55,100 bases of DNA from Branchiostoma floridae (GCF_000003815.2 NC_049985.1:21860442-21915541); one strand, 5' to 3'; counted from the stretch's first letter, positions 21,258 through 33,932 are shown. Numbers and translations are program-made. The notes: generated by a model from the sequence alone, not told the origin.

Positions 21258-24200
21258 TAGCGCTACATACAACAAATTGAGCTGAAATGTAATGTAAGTA
21301 GACTACTGCCCTCAGTACGTATAAGCCGGTATACTCGAACGCAAGCCCACACTACAATAGACGTACTCCAAAAATCAGCGATCTGTTGAATACGTCTATG
21401 GGCCTGTGATCCTCAGATAAGGGGTGGGTGAAGAAGTACAATACATCTGACCCCTACCGCGACCTGAAATTGCACAGGACGACACCAACAGGGTTCTTGC
21501 GCTTGGGAAACTATTCAGAGTCTTCATTCCGCCGTAAAATAGGCAAAAAATGGGCACTCTAGGGATGTTAGAGGACAAAAGGGACAAGGAGCAACCTTGT
21601 TGTGTCATGGAAACACGGTGGGAGGGGGGCATTTCATTTTCCCGCCTTCTAAATCTAAAGATGTTTGCAGTAGACGCGCGTCTTAGGCCACAGCAAGTAA
21701 GTTTTATGGAGGCATCCACGCGCTCATTAATTTTTACCTGATTTCCGAAAAAAAATGTCTTCTTTGGAGATGGTCAACATGACGGTAAATTACCAAAATT
21801 AGCAAATATGTTGTGATTGTACTTATAGAAGTACACTAGTAAGGTACCCAGGACTGTAGTTGTAGAAGTGAAATTAGTTGTAAAGGTGGCACCAATGTAG
21901 AAGTCATGAGTGTAGTTGCCAACTTGCTAAGTGATACCAGTATACCACACTAGTGTCACTTTTTCTACACCAGTACATGTGTTGAATATAGAAATGCCTT
22001 GTTGGCTATGATACCATATTTTGTTTCTTTAATTCTTGTCTATGTTACGACGTTTTTTGTGTCTATTTTGAGAATTTAGCCATCTTATTTTTTGTACCCA
22101 TCTTTTTTTTTCACCCTATCTCACTACTTTTGAAGTATTTTCATCCATAGAATTTACTTGCTGTGGACTAAATCTTTCTATACCAAAAGGTATCGATCGC
22201 AAGAGTCCAGAGGCGGAGAATGCTGATCCTTGTTGGTACGAGGTAAACATTGCTATCTAGACATGTTAGAAACCCACTTCAATGTTTCCGGTTGCGTTGA
22301 AGGTAAAAAAAAGTAGACCACATCATTATCGCGGGGCATATATATCATAACATAACTTATGACAGGGCTAAAATATTAAAACGTCGATTATATTTACCAT
22401 CTGTGCTTTTAAGGATAGAGGACTAGGGCTATTGTCGTCACGAGGAAAACTATGGGAACTAAGGAAGCTCGCGATGAACAGGACAAAGTGGAAAGAGCTG
22501 AAGAAAGACTGATTACAGCTGCAGGGTGTCCAGACCACTGCAGCAGCAGGACACAGTGGACTACTGCTTGCTACTCCAATGACCCCATGCTAAAATATGT
22601 CTAAAAGATTTCCACCGATTTGGGCCAATTTGTACATTTTTTCGGTCCAAACAGACTGAAAAGAAACGACCCGTGGCGCAAAGTTTCGTAAATCCAATTA
22701 AACAGAGTTAAGCCGCGTCACAAGGACACAAAACTGAATCGGTGAGCAAGAACAAGCGAAAGAAATAAGAAAATCTTCCAGGCTTTGCAGGCCCCGAGGT
22801 TCATACCAGGCTTCGTCAATCGTGATCAAACCTGTGCCTTGGGGAATCTCGCGATCGCTTCACAAATCTTCGAGTGTGAATAACATGAATAGGTTTTGAT
22901 TTTTCTGCGATTTGTGTCACCATCGCGATCACAGTGATGAATTGGCAAAACAGAAACCTCCTGGGAGGTTTGTTTCTTTGTAAAAAGTGGTGGACAAGTG
23001 AGATGTATAACTCTTTGAAAACTCTTGTCACGTCTGCTCAAGTCATTAGGGTGTACCGAAGAATGCTGTCCGACTGGGAATTATTCAAGCTGTCAAAACT
23101 TAAAGGAACGCTCCCGTAAGCCTTAAGTGAAAGACCACATTAAGAAAACCGTGCGTAACGATGTAATTAGAACTCACAGTAGGGGGGCATGCCCAAAAGA
23201 AAATAAATAATGCGGGAAACCGACCTGTCAAGAAACGTGAGCGACCCGTCACGATTTGAGGAAAATTAAACATCCGGGAGGGTGCGATAGGGGTTGGCAG
23301 TATGCCAGATTTGGCACTCCTAATTATCTGCATGGGCCCAAGGTCATGAGGAATCTACGGGTCAAGGAAGAATCTGTGGCTTTCCCTTCCTTCGCTCTTT
23401 GGTGCCAGTTGAGATCGAACGATTCTTGTGGCGGCGGTTTTCGTCCACGAATAGCAAGGTAAGGCGCACTGGGTCATTTCCTGTATGTAGTTTTTCGCTA
23501 CGTAACTCATAAGACAATAAACGTCGCATTTTCCGGGTTCCATACGCTGGAAATACGGTTTTTATTGGCATACCGTTTCACGTTTGTTACTAGTATATGG
23601 TCAACAAGTGGTTCCAACTAACCCTTTATATAATATACACCGGAAAACCTGAATCCCTAAAGGATCTTCCGGCGGGTTAAACTTGGTATCGTTAGAAATG
23701 CCCCTTGGTACGTATATGTAATCCACAATCTGCATTGAATATTGTGCTTTGTTGCCGAGATATTCTCGATCATAGGTCGGTAGTTCGATAAAGAAGTGGC
23801 GTCAGATTGTAGCCTGGGTTCCATCCTCCGTAGTAACCACTGGTTCACTGTAGTTAGCAAGTGAAAAGACTGAGCCTGCGGTTACTACGGAGTATAGTAC
23901 CCAGGCTATCAATCAGATGGTTTCATCACATTGGGGAACTTGCTCTGACAACCTGGACGAAACTCGTTAATCATCAGAAACGCAATGTGTTAGAACGCCC
24001 GGTAGCAGTTCGGACTGCGTGTCGCCTGACAAAAGTTCAAAAACAGTATCAAGTAGAGTGCTAGCTAAGCTGTAACATGTGAACAAATAGAATTCTTACC
24101 TTTTGTGACTTTCGTGACGTTGTCAGTATTCTCACGGTGTGTGTCACACGAATCGTAGTTTCCTATAAACAAACTGGGTGGGACCCACACTGAAACATAC

Positions 24201-24300
24201 TGTACAGTACTCCTTCACGTAGGCAGGTTCAATTCGATTCTCTGTTCTTCAGCAACCGAGCGAAATGATATTCAAAACAACGTCGTTCTTTGCTTAGCTG
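21258..24300. other. Intergenic, mostly unrecognised
   Basis: A possible LINE C-terminal scrap lies at about 22430-22505 (plus; reads GKLWELRKLAMNRTKWKELK then stop). A hairpin at 23808-23912 (TAGCCTGGGT..CCTCCGTAGTAACC against GGTTACTACGGAG..ACCCAGGCTA) is listed separately. No host gene is supported. Confidence 0.35.
23808..23912. mobile_element. Small hairpin MITE
   Basis: The left arm GTAGCCTGGGTTCC and CTCCGTAGTAACC is matched in reverse complement by the right arm GGTTACTACGGAG and GTACCCAGGCTA. Confidence 0.65.
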
Positions 24301-24724
24301 AAGGCCACACTGACATGATTTTATGGATGACATCCTCTGGAGACCCCAAAACTAATGCGCATGGGCACAAAAAAAATCCTGCAAGAATGCTGCTAAACCA
24401 CAGGACTAAACATCCAGTCCATTCTTTTCCAGGCTTGCTTTGTCTTATGTTCGCCTCCAGTAAGACTGTATGAGACAATATATAATCGTCGCCATTTCAA
24501 CAATGTTTTATTAACATTCTTGTTTAAAGAGAACAAGGGCGCTGTGTCCCTATGCCCTGACTATGTGCCTTCTTAACCATGAAGAGCAGATCCTCTGGCA
24601 AGTATAAAATCTTGATTGACCAGGGATGCCATTGCGTCATATGTGGCCACAGTTTTTTTTTTAGAACAGGCAAAAACCAATGCGCGCGTTGATGTCATCC
24701 ATAAAATTAAGCCAGTGTGGCCTT
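24301..24724. mobile_element. MITE, family B, best-preserved copy
   Basis: AAGGCCACACTGACATGATT on the left and AATTAAGCCAGTGTGGCCTT on the right. GGATGACATCCTCTGGAGAC and GATGTCATCC sub-terminal marks are shared with 2127 and 7199. Confidence 0.8.
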
Positions 24725-25639
24725 AATTAAAGAAAAAGGTAACGAAAGATCTATTTATACATCTATATTTGGACGCCATACATTCCATACTTGTCATCAC
24801 TACTATCATTTTCAGATGACGATATGTTTTGTGCTGCCACGCTGGAATTTTCAACCCCATGACTACCACAATTTTCAGCAAATCACTTCTTTAGAAATTT
24901 ATATTCAGAGTTACAGTGTTATAATATTTCACTAGTCGAAGTTGCGCGAACAGCTTGCCGTTGAATGTGCATATATACCTTTCTTTCTCACGTTTTCACA
25001 TTTAGCTTTCTGAGCTATGAAGCTAGTTGGTCCAATGTGCCATGATGTAAATGTAGGAAGGGACATAGTTTGCCAAACTCGTCTATTTTCTAAATTGTGT
25101 AAGTATCTGAATCTTACTAAAATGCAGGCAATGATGTGATAAAAAGAAAAAAATATATTGTTAAAAAACACATTGTTGTACCACAAAACAGAAACATAGT
25201 GAGAGGGGCGCATTCCTTTTCCCCCACTATTCTGAGGAAATAGATATGAGCTCAGATATTCTTACATTCCCAAATCACCCTATACCAAAATGCAGATCTT
25301 AAGAATATGCATTTACAGTGAAAAGAAAAAAAAAACTTCGAAAGTTTGATGCTGCAGTTGTTTACGTTCTACTAAGCAACACACGCGGCCTTGGAACCGC
25401 ACTTCTACCATTCACTTGACGGTTGCAAATTAATTATAAGCATGTTCAAAGGAAGAACCAGACCTTGAGAGAGTTCCTTTAAGAAAGTATTGTTGTTAAA
25501 GGTTGCTGAGAAGGAGCCGTGACGGGGGATACACAACAGGGTAGGATGTACCGAGAATGGCTAATTGGATTTCTCTTTCTTTGCGTTTGGATTGACGGTA
25601 AAGCGGGATGACGGCTTGGTGACCTGATACGGAGGTCAC
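24725..25639. other. Intergenic, nothing recognised
   Basis: AT-rich; no gene-like frame, no clear repeat. Confidence 0.3.
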
Positions 25640-25808
25640 TAATCTCCAAGCAGATCCTACGGTAACATAAGATATTATCAAAAGCTGGCAGAGGAGTGAA
25701 GCCGGCTGAGGAGTGTGTTTTGCCACCAAATGGACTCCTCTTGGCTGACTACACTCCTTGACCAGTTTGATACTACCATATGCCATTGTAGAATCTGCTT
25801 GGAGATTA
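25640..25808. mobile_element. MITE, family D, with exact 9-bp target duplication
   Basis: Ends TAATCTCCAAGCAGATCCTAC and (reverse complement) TAATCTCCAAGCAGATTCTAC. The 9-mer GGAGGTCAC stands on both sides (25631-25639, 25809-25817). Confidence 0.88.
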
Positions 25809-25817
25809 GGAGGTCAC

Positions 25818-27272
25818 CACAGATGAAGGCTTATCCTCAAAGAACGTGGAAAAAACTTCCAGCTGCAGTACCAGTCTGTTCTGAAAGATGGCGCTAGTTG
25901 TACGGAGGGTCGTCGAAGAAACAAACCTTGTCTGTCGAAGGTGTACCTTGTGACTGACAGTCTGCATTTATCTTGGGTGATTTTATTCGGTGGTTATAGC
26001 AAAGGACCAGGCGTTATGACACCATATACACCTCGGGGCGGGTCATTAACCCTTAATTAATGTACTGTCAGAAACAACAAAAATGAAAGTCAGGAAATGT
26101 TGGAAATCAATGAAAAATTTTAATAACATTTTAACATTAAAATCAACATCAAATTCTTGATTTTGGTGAAGGAATGTAACGTAACCATTTGTGAACAATG
26201 ACATTCTGTGTATAACAGTTATAACTACTATCCGAATATTGAGTGTTTAACAATTGAGTGTTCTGTCTATAAGATAAACAGTATGTGCAAGTTAGATCAA
26301 TGTTAACAGAAACAGTGCCATAAAATTGTTAAATATTACATATTGAAAAGTTAACATTTGTGACATCTTGACTACATACTTGTACTAGTATAGTGGAACT
26401 GTTAGTACGCCTACCTCTATAATGTTATAGATCAACAGAAATAAACGTTTAACTGTTAAAGCTATTAGGAACTTGACATTCATAAAACACTAGATGTGTA
26501 TGGACAGTATAAATAGTCTTAAAGCTACTGTAGTAAGTGTAAAATGACATAGAGACAAATAAACTGTTGCTTTGGTGGTATAAAATAAATGCAAACATAT
26601 GTGAAACACATGTCAATAACTTGAATAAGTTTATAAAACGATGTAAAATGCAGAGATAGGTGGACAGTAGTAAAATGGTATTGCTGGAGTATTTACTAAT
26701 TCTAAGGACCATACATTGTGTACACTTACACAATTGGTTACACTTGTTTCAGCCTTCCTTAGAAACGTTCGTCCGGCCTTGGTAGCAAACATATGCCTTC
26801 CGAGGATATATTCTTGAAGTGCCCAGAACAATGCCTGACGAGCGAGACTACCACTTTGTAGAGTATAGATGAGAGCACAAGTGTCTATGAACGAGACTAG
26901 CATTCAGAAAGTCTCCGATCAGCGCTTTATACGTCGACACTACTGTACAGTTCTAGTATAGTTTTTCAAGTGCGCTTGTATCACTTGTTCTTATTGGTTA
27001 GTTTAATCAATCTCTCTGAAAGCAAAGACCTATGATTTCTATTTTGATTGGTCAGTTTCAAGTTACGATTAGTCTTTGTATGTTGATACAATAAGTTGAT
27101 ACAAAAAGTCCTTGCATCTTACTGCCTTAATTTTTCGTTCCACTCCTGTTTGATTTCACCTCTCCTATCTTTTTTTTTTGCCGTCGCATAACCCGTATCT
27201 CCGCAAAGTCTGGAATTACTTTAAATTCCCTACGCGGCGTTAAAATGGGACTTTTCTCCCACCAGTTTTTCG
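25818..27272. other. Downstream flank of the LRR-Ig gene
   Basis: This should contain the 3' UTR of the minus-strand gene ending at 27273. A minus-strand ATTAAA (plus 27002-27007) about 265 bases past the stop is a possible polyA signal. A frame of 90 codons at 26903-26631 has protein-like parts but no recognised family. Confidence 0.35.
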
Positions 27273-29405
27273 CTATACATGCGTAGCCAGGTAGGAGTTT
27301 TGTGGGTCTCCTGCGTCCGATAATCTCATAGTGCTGCCGACTAGCGGTTGTTCTCCGAACCGCCCGTTAACGGCGATGGGTTTGAACGCTCGACGACTGT
27401 CCAGCGAGTCGAAATAGTCGCTATGGTAGGCGGGGTTGTTGTGGGTGTGGTAGTTGATGATCTGGCTACCGCGCATGCTCGGATGGTCGATACTACCTGT
27501 GTCTGATGAGTTGGCTGCTTCCTTTGAACTCAAGGGCGGGGCGCCCACGTGATCTGTGTGGATGGTGGGAGCTGGGAGAGTTGAGTTGAGTGCGTAACTG
27601 CGCATGTACGTGTTCTGGGGCAACTCGCTGCCTGGGCTGGGCTTCCTAGGCCGAGAGTTGACCGTAGACCTCGACCTGTCTCGAGGCTTGTTGAAACGGC
27701 AGAAGCAGAACACGAGAGCAGCGATGAGCAAGGCAGAGAGAAACGAAGCGATGACGATTAGCGTGAATTCTGTAACTGTCAGGACGATCGCGTCCCCCGA
27801 CGTTCCTGAGGAGCATGTGACCGACGTCGTGTCGTTGGTGACGTTGGGAGCGACAGTCCAGGTAGCGAAGGCAAACCCGGCGGCGTTCGACGCCATGCAG
27901 ACGTACGAACCAGCGTCTTCTTCACTCACGTTGAAAACGACCACAGCGCCGTCGCTACGCAAAGTGACGTCTTCAGACGACGACTCGACGGTGACGTTCT
28001 CGCCGCGGGCCGTCGTGACGGTGATCTCGGGGACGGGGAAGCCTTCGGCCGTACACTGGAGTGACAGAATCCCGCCAGAACCCGGTAAGATATCGTCCCC
28101 GTAGAACTGGACAGACGGTTCCGTGCACAGAAGCCTCTCCAACACCACATCGTCCAAAACGCGCCCTCTCAAGTTTTCTGGTGCTGCGCAAACGATCTGA
28201 TTCTTGATGGTGGACGCTGTGTTGAGCCTTAACCATAGGGATGCCGCCTGCATGCTACAATCACACTCCCAAGGGTTATTCGTCATCTCAAGATTTGGGA
28301 TGTCTCCAAGAACCTCAAATCCTTCAATCGGCAGCATCTTCAAGGAGTTGAAGCGAAGTCTGAGCGTGTTAAGCTGTAGAAGCTGCTTCAAAACGTTGTA
28401 AGGCATCTCCGTGATAGTGTTGTTACTGAGGTTGATTTCTTCCACCGCAGCCAGACTTGAAAAGGCGTACTGTCCGACGGATGTGATGTTGTTGGCGGCC
28501 AAGTTCAAAGTCTGCAAACTCGTCATGCCGTTTAGACTGAAATCACCCAATGCGACAATCTCGTTGTTTTGTAGCTCCAGATTTTGTAGCCCGGATAAAC
28601 CACTGAATCCGTTAGTATCGATCGTTTCTAAATCGTTACCGTATAGAGTGAGAATCGTTAGGGAGGTGAGCCCTGGAAACGCATTCTCTGTGATCCTCAG
28701 CACCTGGTTCCCGTTCAAGTAGAGCTCCTGCAGTGCGCTCAACTCTCGCAAGGCGGCAGGAATGGTCCGCAGCAGGTTGTCTTCCAGACGAAGCTCCGTG
28801 AGGGATGTCAGTCCAACGAACGCGTTACTTGTTATCGTGCTAATCAAGTTATCCTGGAGATACAGCTTAGTCAGCGATCGTAGATCATCGAAGATAAAAT
28901 CCCCTAACGTTGTGATCGCGTTCTCATACAAGTACAGTTCCTCAACTTCCGTGATCCCAGCGAAAGATCCCTGTTGTAGTGATCCAATCTGGTTCCTATA
29001 GAGGTGCAGTTGTGTTAGTTTCACCATACCGCGAAACATGTTCCCCGTAACGGCGGTCAGGTTATTCTCGGTCAAGTACAAGTTGGTCAAGTTCTCCAAT
29101 TTTAGAAACGTGTTTGGTAGGATGGTGTCGATGGGGTTGTTTGTGAGAGTCAGCCATTCCAAGAGACCGAGGTTTAAGAAAGATGTGGGACTCAAAGTTT
29201 GTATCTCGTTGTTTTCTAAGAACAGGCGCACGGTGTCTGAAGGAATGCCTGTCGGTACGTCGGTTAGTTGGTTCTCCGTGCAGAAGACGTATGTGTTGGT
29301 ACATTGACATGGTGTAGGACAGGTTTGGGCGTTACAGAACGGGAATGATGTCATCAGTAGGAACGCGGTCAGGATGGATAAACAGATTCTCCTTACTGTC
29401 GCCAT
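27273..29405 (-). CDS. LRR-Ig single-pass membrane receptor (710 aa)
   Basis: A type I surface protein, likely an adhesion or recognition receptor. Order: signal peptide (about 1-26, LSILTAFLLMTSFPFCNA); N-terminal LRR cap CPTPCQC...C (Cys 29, 33, 35, 42); about 13 LRRs of 24 residues (about 58-370); C-terminal cap starting NNPWECDC (about 378-430); one I-set Ig domain with Cys in LSLQCTAEG and the DAGSYVC signature; transmembrane helix about 547-570 (FTLIVIASFLSALLIAALVF); tail of about 140 residues. The tail has NPAY (657-660), a PTB/endocytosis-type motif, and ends ATHV, a class I PDZ ligand. The architecture resembles LRRIG-type proteins expanded in amphioxus and, in vertebrates, LINGO/AMIGO/NGL families; orthology cannot be assigned. 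The whole CDS is one exon. A splice acceptor (TTTTGTTGCAG) lies 46 bases upstream of the ATG, so a 5' exon exists elsewhere. Confidence 0.93.
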   Translation of the reverse strand: MATVRRICLSILTAFLLMTSFPFCNAQTCPTPCQCTNTYVFCTENQLTDVPTGIPSDTVRLFLENNEIQTLSPTSFLNLGLLEWLTLTNNPIDTILPNTFLKLENLTNLYLTENNLTAVTGNMFRGMVKLTQLHLYRNQIGSLQQGSFAGITEVEELYLYENAITTLGDFIFDDLRSLTKLYLQDNLISTITSNAFVGLTSLTELRLEDNLLRTIPAALRELSALQELYLNGNQVLRITENAFPGLTSLTILTLYGNDLETIDTNGFSGLSGLQNLELQNNEIVALGDFSLNGMTSLQTLNLAANNITSVGQYAFSSLAAVEEINLSNNTITEMPYNVLKQLLQLNTLRLRFNSLKMLPIEGFEVLGDIPNLEMTNNPWECDCSMQAASLWLRLNTASTIKNQIVCAAPENLRGRVLDDVVLERLLCTEPSVQFYGDDILPGSGGILSLQCTAEGFPVPEITVTTARGENVTVESSSEDVTLRSDGAVVVFNVSEEDAGSYVCMASNAAGFAFATWTVAPNVTNDTTSVTCSSGTSGDAIVLTVTEFTLIVIASFLSALLIAALVFCFCRFNKPRDRSRSTVNSRPRKPSPGSELPQNTYMRSYALNSTLPAPTIHTDHVGAPPLSSKEAANSSDTGSIDHPSMRGSQIINYHTHNNPAYHSDYFDSLDSRRAFKPIAVNGRFGEQPLVGSTMRLSDAGDPQNSYLATHV

Positions 29406-29453
29406 GTTTGCTGAAGGTGAGTCGCTTCCGATGGACGTGATGTCAACGAACCT
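29406..29453 (-). other. 5' UTR part of the coding exon with splice acceptor
   Basis: The minus strand reads TTTTGTTGCAG then GTTCGTTGACATCACG; the exon would begin at 29451. From this acceptor to the ATG there is no stop in the CDS frame. Confidence 0.5.
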
Positions 29454-31209
29454 GCAACAAAAGAGAACCTGTCAGTTGGTCACGTATGCATACAAAGAAG
29501 CAGAAGTAATGAAATGTCACTTCCTTGTGAGTCACACTTAAGCGGTATCTTCAATTGCAAGCTGATGATAAATGACAAAGTCGTACAGTTTTTCCCTTTC
29601 CTCCTGATAGCGTACTTTCATATCGATGTTTTAAAGTTTATGATAAGTTGTGATATGTTGTTGTGCCATGCTTGTATTGTACCGTATACGTACTAGTAAT
29701 TCAGCTTCTGGCTGCGAACTATTCATTCATGCATTCATTCATAGCCTCATACTAGTAATTGGTCTTCAGAGCACGATAGAGCTGCTAAACCATCAGAAAA
29801 AAAAGCGTAGTGCTTGTATAAGCACCCAAAGCCCGACTCTGCTAATGTTACTGTCCCATTTGGAAATCATAAAATGTTTTCTGCACATTTCACCGTGACC
29901 TCTACGTGGCCCAAAAGGAAACCCTGTTGTGGCTACCGGTTTATTTTGGGACACGACCGGGCCCCTGGATGTTTTTAAGATTCGTTGTTAAAATCAGCCT
30001 GGGACCCGGCGACAAATAGACGTCGTGACAAATTTTTGACTTCGGAGCCCGGTCATGGCTACACCCCATTCGGGCACCGGTGCAGATGTGACCGTAGCAC
30101 ATGAGGAGACTAGTTTCCTATAAGAGCAACGAAAAAAAAAACGGATTTGCCTTCTAACATCCGCTTGGAGATTAACCCGCGCTTATAATGAATATTTTGC
30201 TACTCTAGTTCAGAACCGTACCAATCTTTCAGAAACCCCGCCAAAGTATTTCCTTTCAGTAGTTCCGTAGTTGCTTATAGGAACTGTGGTATTGAAACAG
30301 CTCACTCCTACAGAAGTTCAGAGACATAAATGCTGTGATATTTCCCATACGCACAGCTGAGATAGTTCTGTATTAATATTGTTTTTCTGCCCGTTCGTCT
30401 GCCCTAATAAATATAGGAGATAAGGTAACGCGATCAATGTTATCTCCCGAACTTGGACTTTGAACTTGGTAGTTCAAGTTCTTGTTATCAACTGTTGTAT
30501 TTTACGCAAAACATGTGTGGCAAAGAACAAATAGTCAGAGTTATAGATTCTGCGTAGTTCTTAATCTCTAAGCAGACGTGAAGAAAGATTTTAGGTATCT
30601 GGCGCGTACCTAAACTCAGGTTCACGTTTAGGTCCACGTTCAAGTCCAGAGGTTTAGGTTCAAGTCTAGACTTACACATATGTGTGATTTTCTGTTACAT
30701 GTAAAATTGCACGTGCAGACATCAATTTTACATGAAATTTAAAAAGAATCACATTCAACATTATATATAGTCAGTAGTAAACACAAACACTCAGTAATAA
30801 ACCCCCAAACAGCAATGTTTTGGTCTTTTTTACAGCCCAAATTTCACGATCCGATGTAATAAATGTTTAAAATGGTTTTATATATAGTCATCTGTTGTAG
30901 ATCGTTAATCTCAATAATAGATACATGACCTTGAATAGATACATAACGCGCAGTGATACCCCTACTGTGTACAAAATACTGAACATTGAAACCACTGTCC
31001 TAAACGATACAACGTGCGCTAGTATGTGAAAATAGACACGCGAAAGAAAAAAAATAAACAAATACAATACCAAGGACAGAAAGGTATCCAAGTAGGGCTA
31101 ACAAGAAGGTGGTCTTCTGCTGATATTTAAATGCGGAATGCAGGTGACTTTGTTTCGAACAGGAATCGGACTCCGGACCTTCACATTTAAATATAGGACA
31201 GGGATCGTA
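29454..31209. other. Probable first intron of the LRR-Ig gene
   Basis: AT-rich sequence without gene-like frames. A short run of GTTCA.GTTTAGGTCCAC.TTCAAGTC-type repeats occurs at 30610-30670. Nothing else is recognised. Confidence 0.35.
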
Positions 31210-31444
31210 CTAGCCTCTTTTGCAGCCTTCTTGGAGTAGGAGCGACAGCGTATATTTCTTTGGGGGGGGGGGGCGACTTTCAACAAATAGGCCAGGATTT
31301 TATATAGAAAATATCCTATTTGCTCCCATAGGATAACCTGGTACATACCTTGAAAATAGAGAATCACCATCGAGAATCACCCCCTCCACCCACAAACAAA
31401 AAATAAACGCGGTCGCTCCCAGAAGGCATGCAAACAAGGCTACA
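31210..31444. mobile_element. MITE, family N
   Basis: TAGCCTCTTTTGCAGCCTTC with GGAGCGACAGCG on the left; CGCGGTCGCTCCCAGAAGGC and GCAAACAAGGCTAC on the right. A right end of the family is at about 33370-33400 and a left end at 38186. Confidence 0.65.
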
Positions 31445-32225
31445 ACATCGAGGGTCGCTAATACTTGCTATCCGCTGTACTATGAACGCTTATCTATCGC
31501 CTTACAGTTCACCTTTACATTGTAGATCGTAGAATCAATAGTGCAAAAGCCGATGCAATTTTTTCACCTCTCTTCATATTCGTTTCACTTTCTCCCTTGC
31601 AGGGTCCCTTCACGGTACACCTGTTGTGTTTACCTGGCCGCCGAGCGATGTTTGAACAATAGTTCTACTGTTGACTGCGCGCTTTGACCTATACAAACTG
31701 GGACTAGCAAAAGCCTTATATCATACATGAGATTTTTGTTTTTTTGTTAACAGAAAAACGTACAAACTCTGCCAAATATCAAAAGTCCGAACACCGCCAA
31801 ACAGCATTCCGGGATCTGGGTTCGTGTTCTATCGCACTTTCTGTAACAAGCCAGGACTAAAAAAGAACCCTACCATCCAAAAAAAAAAAACTGTGTGCCT
31901 GTCGTGGATTATAGTACTTTGTAAACATCTCTGGTAAAGTGGAAAGACCAAAACACGCTTTGTTATTGTTGACAACAACAAGCTCACAAAAGATCGTTAT
32001 CCAACCAATTTCATAGAATCTTCTTGGCTTGTGTCCTTGGCATAAGCCGCATAACTGATAACAGTTACTCTCAAAATGTTGAAAATTTTGTACACAAACA
32101 GCAAAAGTCTGGATCTTTTGTTTGACTCAAAGAGCTAGGGGCTAAAATTTTACAAATATCTGTAAATACCGAACTGTTGTTGGAAGTGTGGCCAATTATT
32201 ATCGGTTCGCGATAACGTGGCCTTG
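31445..32225. other. Intergenic or intronic, nothing recognised
   Basis: AT-rich; no gene-like frame. Confidence 0.3.
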
Positions 32226-32618
32226 TACTCTCCAAGCAGAGGTTTGGCTCCGACTGTTTTCAATGTGTTTCAGGCGTATTTTTAATCTCCAAGTTGATCC
32301 TACGGTAGCATAAGACAGTATCAAAAGCTGGCAGAGGAGATATGCTGGCTTAGGAGTGTTTTTCGCTACCGGGGCAAATGGACACCTCTTGGCTGACTAC
32401 GCTCCTTGGTCAGTTTGGTACTATCTTATGCCATTGTAGGATCTGCTTGGAGTTTAGCGCTTTTATCGAGTTTTCTGTTTGGTGCCGTTGTCTTTGTATC
32501 TTCCAACCATAAGGAAAGATTTGAAGACATACAGATAACATCACGAAATAAAAAGCCCGATAAAAACGACTAAAAACGTTTAAAAACGAGCAGGAGCCTA
32601 ACCTCTGCTTGGAGAGAA
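32226..32618. mobile_element. MITE, family F, 9-bp target duplication, carrying a nested MITE
   Basis: Ends TACTCTCCAAGCAGAGGTTTG and (reverse complement) TTCTCTCCAAGCAGAGGTTAG. Flanks GTGGCCTTG (32217-32225) and GTGACCTTG (32619-32627) differ at one base. A family D element (32285-32456) is inserted in its left half. Confidence 0.8.
32285..32456. mobile_element. MITE, family D, nested
   Basis: TAATCTCCAAGTTGATCCTAC on the left and GTAGGATCTGCTTGGAG on the right, with the typical ATCAAAAGCTGGCAGAGGAG inside. It lies within the family F element, so it is younger. Confidence 0.8.
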
Positions 32619-33090
32619 GTGACCTTGGCGGGATTGAAACAATTTGCCTTTTGGCGAAAACACTTGCCGACGCCATGACAGAACGACTCAAGCGACGCGT
32701 CTCTACGGAACACGACAACAAACATGACAAAAGACACGGCACGTAAGGGCCTGAAGTCAAACAGGCACAGTCACGGCGAAAAACAAACGGTCTAAACACA
32801 GAAGCTTGAACTGAACGCCTCATTTGATCAGGACAATGCTAACCCAATTATCAGCAGTTCAAAAGAGAGAACCTACCTCCCTGGACTGGTTGTTGATCCG
32901 TAATTAAGAAGGGTTTAACGATTTTTTTTCACACATGAAGGACTGAATTATCATTCAGTCTGTATTAATATTAAATTATGCTGGGCTAGCCATATGGAGA
33001 ATACTTTTCCATAGGGAAATTTGCCCTACCAGCGGACTGACACTCCCCACCTATTCTTTCGCAGTCTGAGGCGGCTGCGTATTTTTTTAG

Positions 33091-33200
<110 letters not shown>

Positions 33201-33239
33201 ATACGCGATTTCAAAATAAGGAAATTAGTAATGCCGTAC

Positions 33240-33400
33240 CCAGTGCCGCACCCATAAGCCCTGTTGAAAATATCGCGAACCATCGCCCCCTCCCACAAAA
33301 AAATCTATTTGATTATTTGCACTTGAATGGAGATCTAAGTAAAACAAACAAACAAAAACAATAATAAACGTTGCCGCCCCAGAAGTCTGCGAAGGAGGCT
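33240..33400. mobile_element. Solo ends of two inverted-repeat families
   Basis: GTTGAAAATATCGCGAACCA with TCGCCCCCTCCCAC matches the right end of the element at 1102-1527. ACGTTGCCGCCCCAGAAGTC with GGAGGCTAAAATC matches a family N right end. Confidence 0.5.
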
Positions 33401-33932
33401 AAAATCATTCGCACTCCTATTTTTCTGGAATTCTACTACCCATACCCGGGTAGGAAGGCCTGGTGGGGGCTAGGTTTGGTAACCACTTGTTATCGTCTTG
33501 CGCAATACTAAAAGTCTTCTCTAACTGATGGCGAAACGAATGTCACAGATCGGCCAAATTAGGGTTTCGACTTGTAAGTTGCTTGGTTCGATATCTTACT
33601 AGCCAAGCATCAATTGTTGGTCGGGTAGTGTGAAAATAGTAGAGTTTGAAAACGTGCTAAATATTGTGGACATTTCTTTCCAAATGATTCTTTCAAACGT
33701 TTGTATTTTACCAAAGGCACGATTCAACAAACACTTGAAAAGAGTACCAGTGTCTAGTCTGCGGAAGGATAATGTAATTTGAATAGACTGTGATTAGGTG
33801 AAAAATGATCCCTGGCGGCAATTTCCCCCGTTGAGATTCGGAATTGGATTGAACCTTGGAGACAGACAAAATAGGGGATAATTATTACATTCCATCCGGG
33901 AACCAAGACGACCACAAGTCGTGTTCTCATCT

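Noticed and set aside
26631-26903. A 90-codon minus-strand frame downstream of the LRR-Ig gene
   Set aside because: Part of it (LQSGSLARQALFWALQEYI) reads like protein, but there are no splice sites, family or conservation evidence that I can see.
27604-29310. Plus- and minus-strand frames overlapping the LRR-Ig gene
   Set aside because: They are shadows of the 710-codon CDS, favoured by its GC-rich third positions, and show no domain signature.
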